This document shows, one piece after another, positions 6,440 to 7,224 of a stretch of 7,224 bases of DNA. This DNA is from Akkermansiaceae bacterium (lineage in GTDB: Bacteria > Verrucomicrobiota > Verrucomicrobiia > Verrucomicrobiales > Akkermansiaceae). The notes beneath the pieces were generated by a model. The model made no database searches. It saw only the letters and a program-made list of their open reading frames with translations, and was not told the DNA's origin. Position 1 is the stretch's first letter; each line of letters opens with the position of its first letter. A program made the translations under genes and the position numbers. The stretch lies in the NCBI GenBank assembly GCA_025457805.1, contig JALOTR010000129.1, forward strand, positions 1-7,224. The letters run 5' to 3'.

Positions 6440-6454
6440 CGCGCTCCATACCGC

Positions 6455-7224
6455 TCACGCCCCTTCCTGCTCCGCGCGGATTTTCTCCAGCTCCTCCCAC
6501 CGCTCATAGAGCTTGAGCACGGCGGCTTTGCTTGCTTCAAGCTTCGCCGCCAGGGCGGGGATTTCCGCGAAATTCTTTGCCTGGAACTCCGGATCGTTGA
6601 GTTGGATTTCCATCAACTCCACATCCTGTTCCGCAGCGAGGATCACGCTTTCGATGCCTTCCAATTCCGCCCGCTCCTTGAAGGTGAGTTTGCGCGGCTT
6701 CTGGCTGGCTGCGGTTTTCTGCCGCGCCGCCGCATCCTTGGCAGCGGCCTGCGCCTGGATGCGTTCCGCGGATTCGCGGGCTTGGCGCTTTTCGAGGTAA
6801 TAGGAATAGTTTCCTTCCTGCACCACCACGCCGTTGTCTTCGAAGGCGATGATTTGATCACAAATCCGATCGAGGAAATAGCGATCGTGGGAAACGCATA
6901 TCACCGAACCATCAAAGTCCGCCAGCGCTTCTTCCAACATTCGCAGTGAAGGCAGGTCGAGATCGTTGGTGGGCTCGTCGAGAACGATGACGTTGCCGCC
7001 GTTTTTCAATACCTTGGCCAGCATCAAGCGTGCCCGCTCGCCTCCTGATAAAAGATCCACTCGCTCATTGATGCGTTGGTCATTGAAAAGAAAGCGCCGC
7101 AGATAGTTTCTTGCGCCCAGCGGCTGGTTTCCAAACATCAGCTTTTCATTGCCATCGGAAATTTCATCTAACAAAGAACCGGTGCCATCGAGCTGCATGC
7201 GCGTCTGATCGATGTAATTCACCT
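6455..7224 (-). CDS. uup: Uup-type ABC-F ATPase, C-terminal part
   Basis: This minus-strand gene ends at 6455-6457 (TGA) and runs off the right edge, so its first ABC domain and start are missing; 255 residues plus a partial codon are visible. The visible part is the second ATPase domain, lacking its Walker A, followed by the C-terminal coiled coil. Counting from the codon at 7220-7222: signature LSGGE at 58-62, Walker B and D-loop in VIVLDEPTNDLD at 78-89 with catalytic E83, and the H-loop in SHDR at 111-114. The Q-loop-like YIDQ lies at 3-6. After an Ala/Gln/Lys-rich linker (about 143-175) comes KLTFKERAELEGIE and later LYERWEELEKI, the marks of the Uup C-terminal domain that binds nucleic acid in characterised members. 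ABC-F proteins act in the cytosol on ribosomes or DNA intermediates and have no membrane domains. The codon at 7220-7222 is internal, not a start. Confidence 0.92.
   Translation of the reverse strand, partial: VNYIDQTRMQLDGTGSLLDEISDGNEKLMFGNQPLGARNYLRRFLFNDQRINERVDLLSGGERARLMLAKVLKNGGNVIVLDEPTNDLDLPSLRMLEEALADFDGSVICVSHDRYFLDRICDQIIAFEDNGVVVQEGNYSYYLEKRQARESAERIQAQAAAKDAAARQKTAASQKPRKLTFKERAELEGIESVILAAEQDVELMEIQLNDPEFQAKNFAEIPALAAKLEASKAAVLKLYERWEELEKIRAEQEGA

Larger units (their letters stand above)
6115..6454. other. Convergent gene-free region with palindromic elements
   Basis: These 340 bases lie between the 3' ends of two converging genes. The middle, 6173-6364, is filled by a nested inverted element, and a 13-bp stem-loop lies at 6393-6439. 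A 10-base palindrome, CATTGCAATG, sits at 6118-6127, just after the oxidoreductase stop. The octamer GGAACGGG occurs on both sides of the element, at 6134-6141 and 6369-6376. No credible coding frame, tRNA or rRNA is seen. No long T tract follows any hairpin on either strand, so classical terminators are not evident despite the convergent layout. Confidence 0.8.

Noticed and set aside
6255..6509. Plus-strand frame of 84 codons in the convergent intergenic region
   Set aside because: It runs through the arms of the palindromic element and into the 3' end of the ABC-F gene, with no ribosome-binding site or recognisable motif.

Overview
The window reads like a chromosomal segment from a member of the Verrucomicrobiota, probably near Luteolibacter or Haloferula. 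I infer this from protein style, not from any marker gene. The clues are a giant secreted LamG and calcium-repeat protein with 'D-x-D-G-D-G-L-x-D-x-W-E' units ending in an F-Y-R-V tail, a Tat-exported Gfo/Idh/MocA oxidoreductase of the type abundant in Verrucomicrobia and Planctomycetes, a sodium/solute symporter, a moderately high G+C content, and no clear Shine-Dalgarno sequences.

Layout from left to right: (1) the C-terminal 156 residues of a sodium/solute symporter (SSS family), closed by a strong intrinsic terminator at 512-552; (2) a 1295-residue secreted multidomain protein at 702-4589, built as signal peptide, LamG-like domain, three EF-hand-pair units, a second LamG-like domain, four and a half more units, a beta-rich passenger-like region, one last unit and a C-terminal module, followed by a GC-rich hairpin at 4611-4642; (3) a Tat-signal Gfo/Idh/MocA oxidoreductase at 4738-6114; (4) a 340-base gene-free convergent intergenic region that carries a nested palindromic element like a REP/BIME at 6173-6364 and a second 13-bp stem-loop at 6393-6439; (5) on the minus strand, the C-terminal 255 residues of a Uup-type ABC-F ATPase, running off the right edge.

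The genes do not form an obvious operon. A terminator or terminator-like hairpin separates the first three, and the last converges on them. A loose theme of carbohydrate use at the cell surface is possible: the symporter for uptake, LamG domains that often bind glycans, and an exported sugar-type oxidoreductase. That theme is inference. The most noteworthy structures are the inverted element at 6173-6364, whose two 45-base arms differ only at positions that keep both predicted hairpins intact, and the internal repeat array of the large protein, in which almost every unit holds two regular 12-residue EF-hand-type calcium loops.
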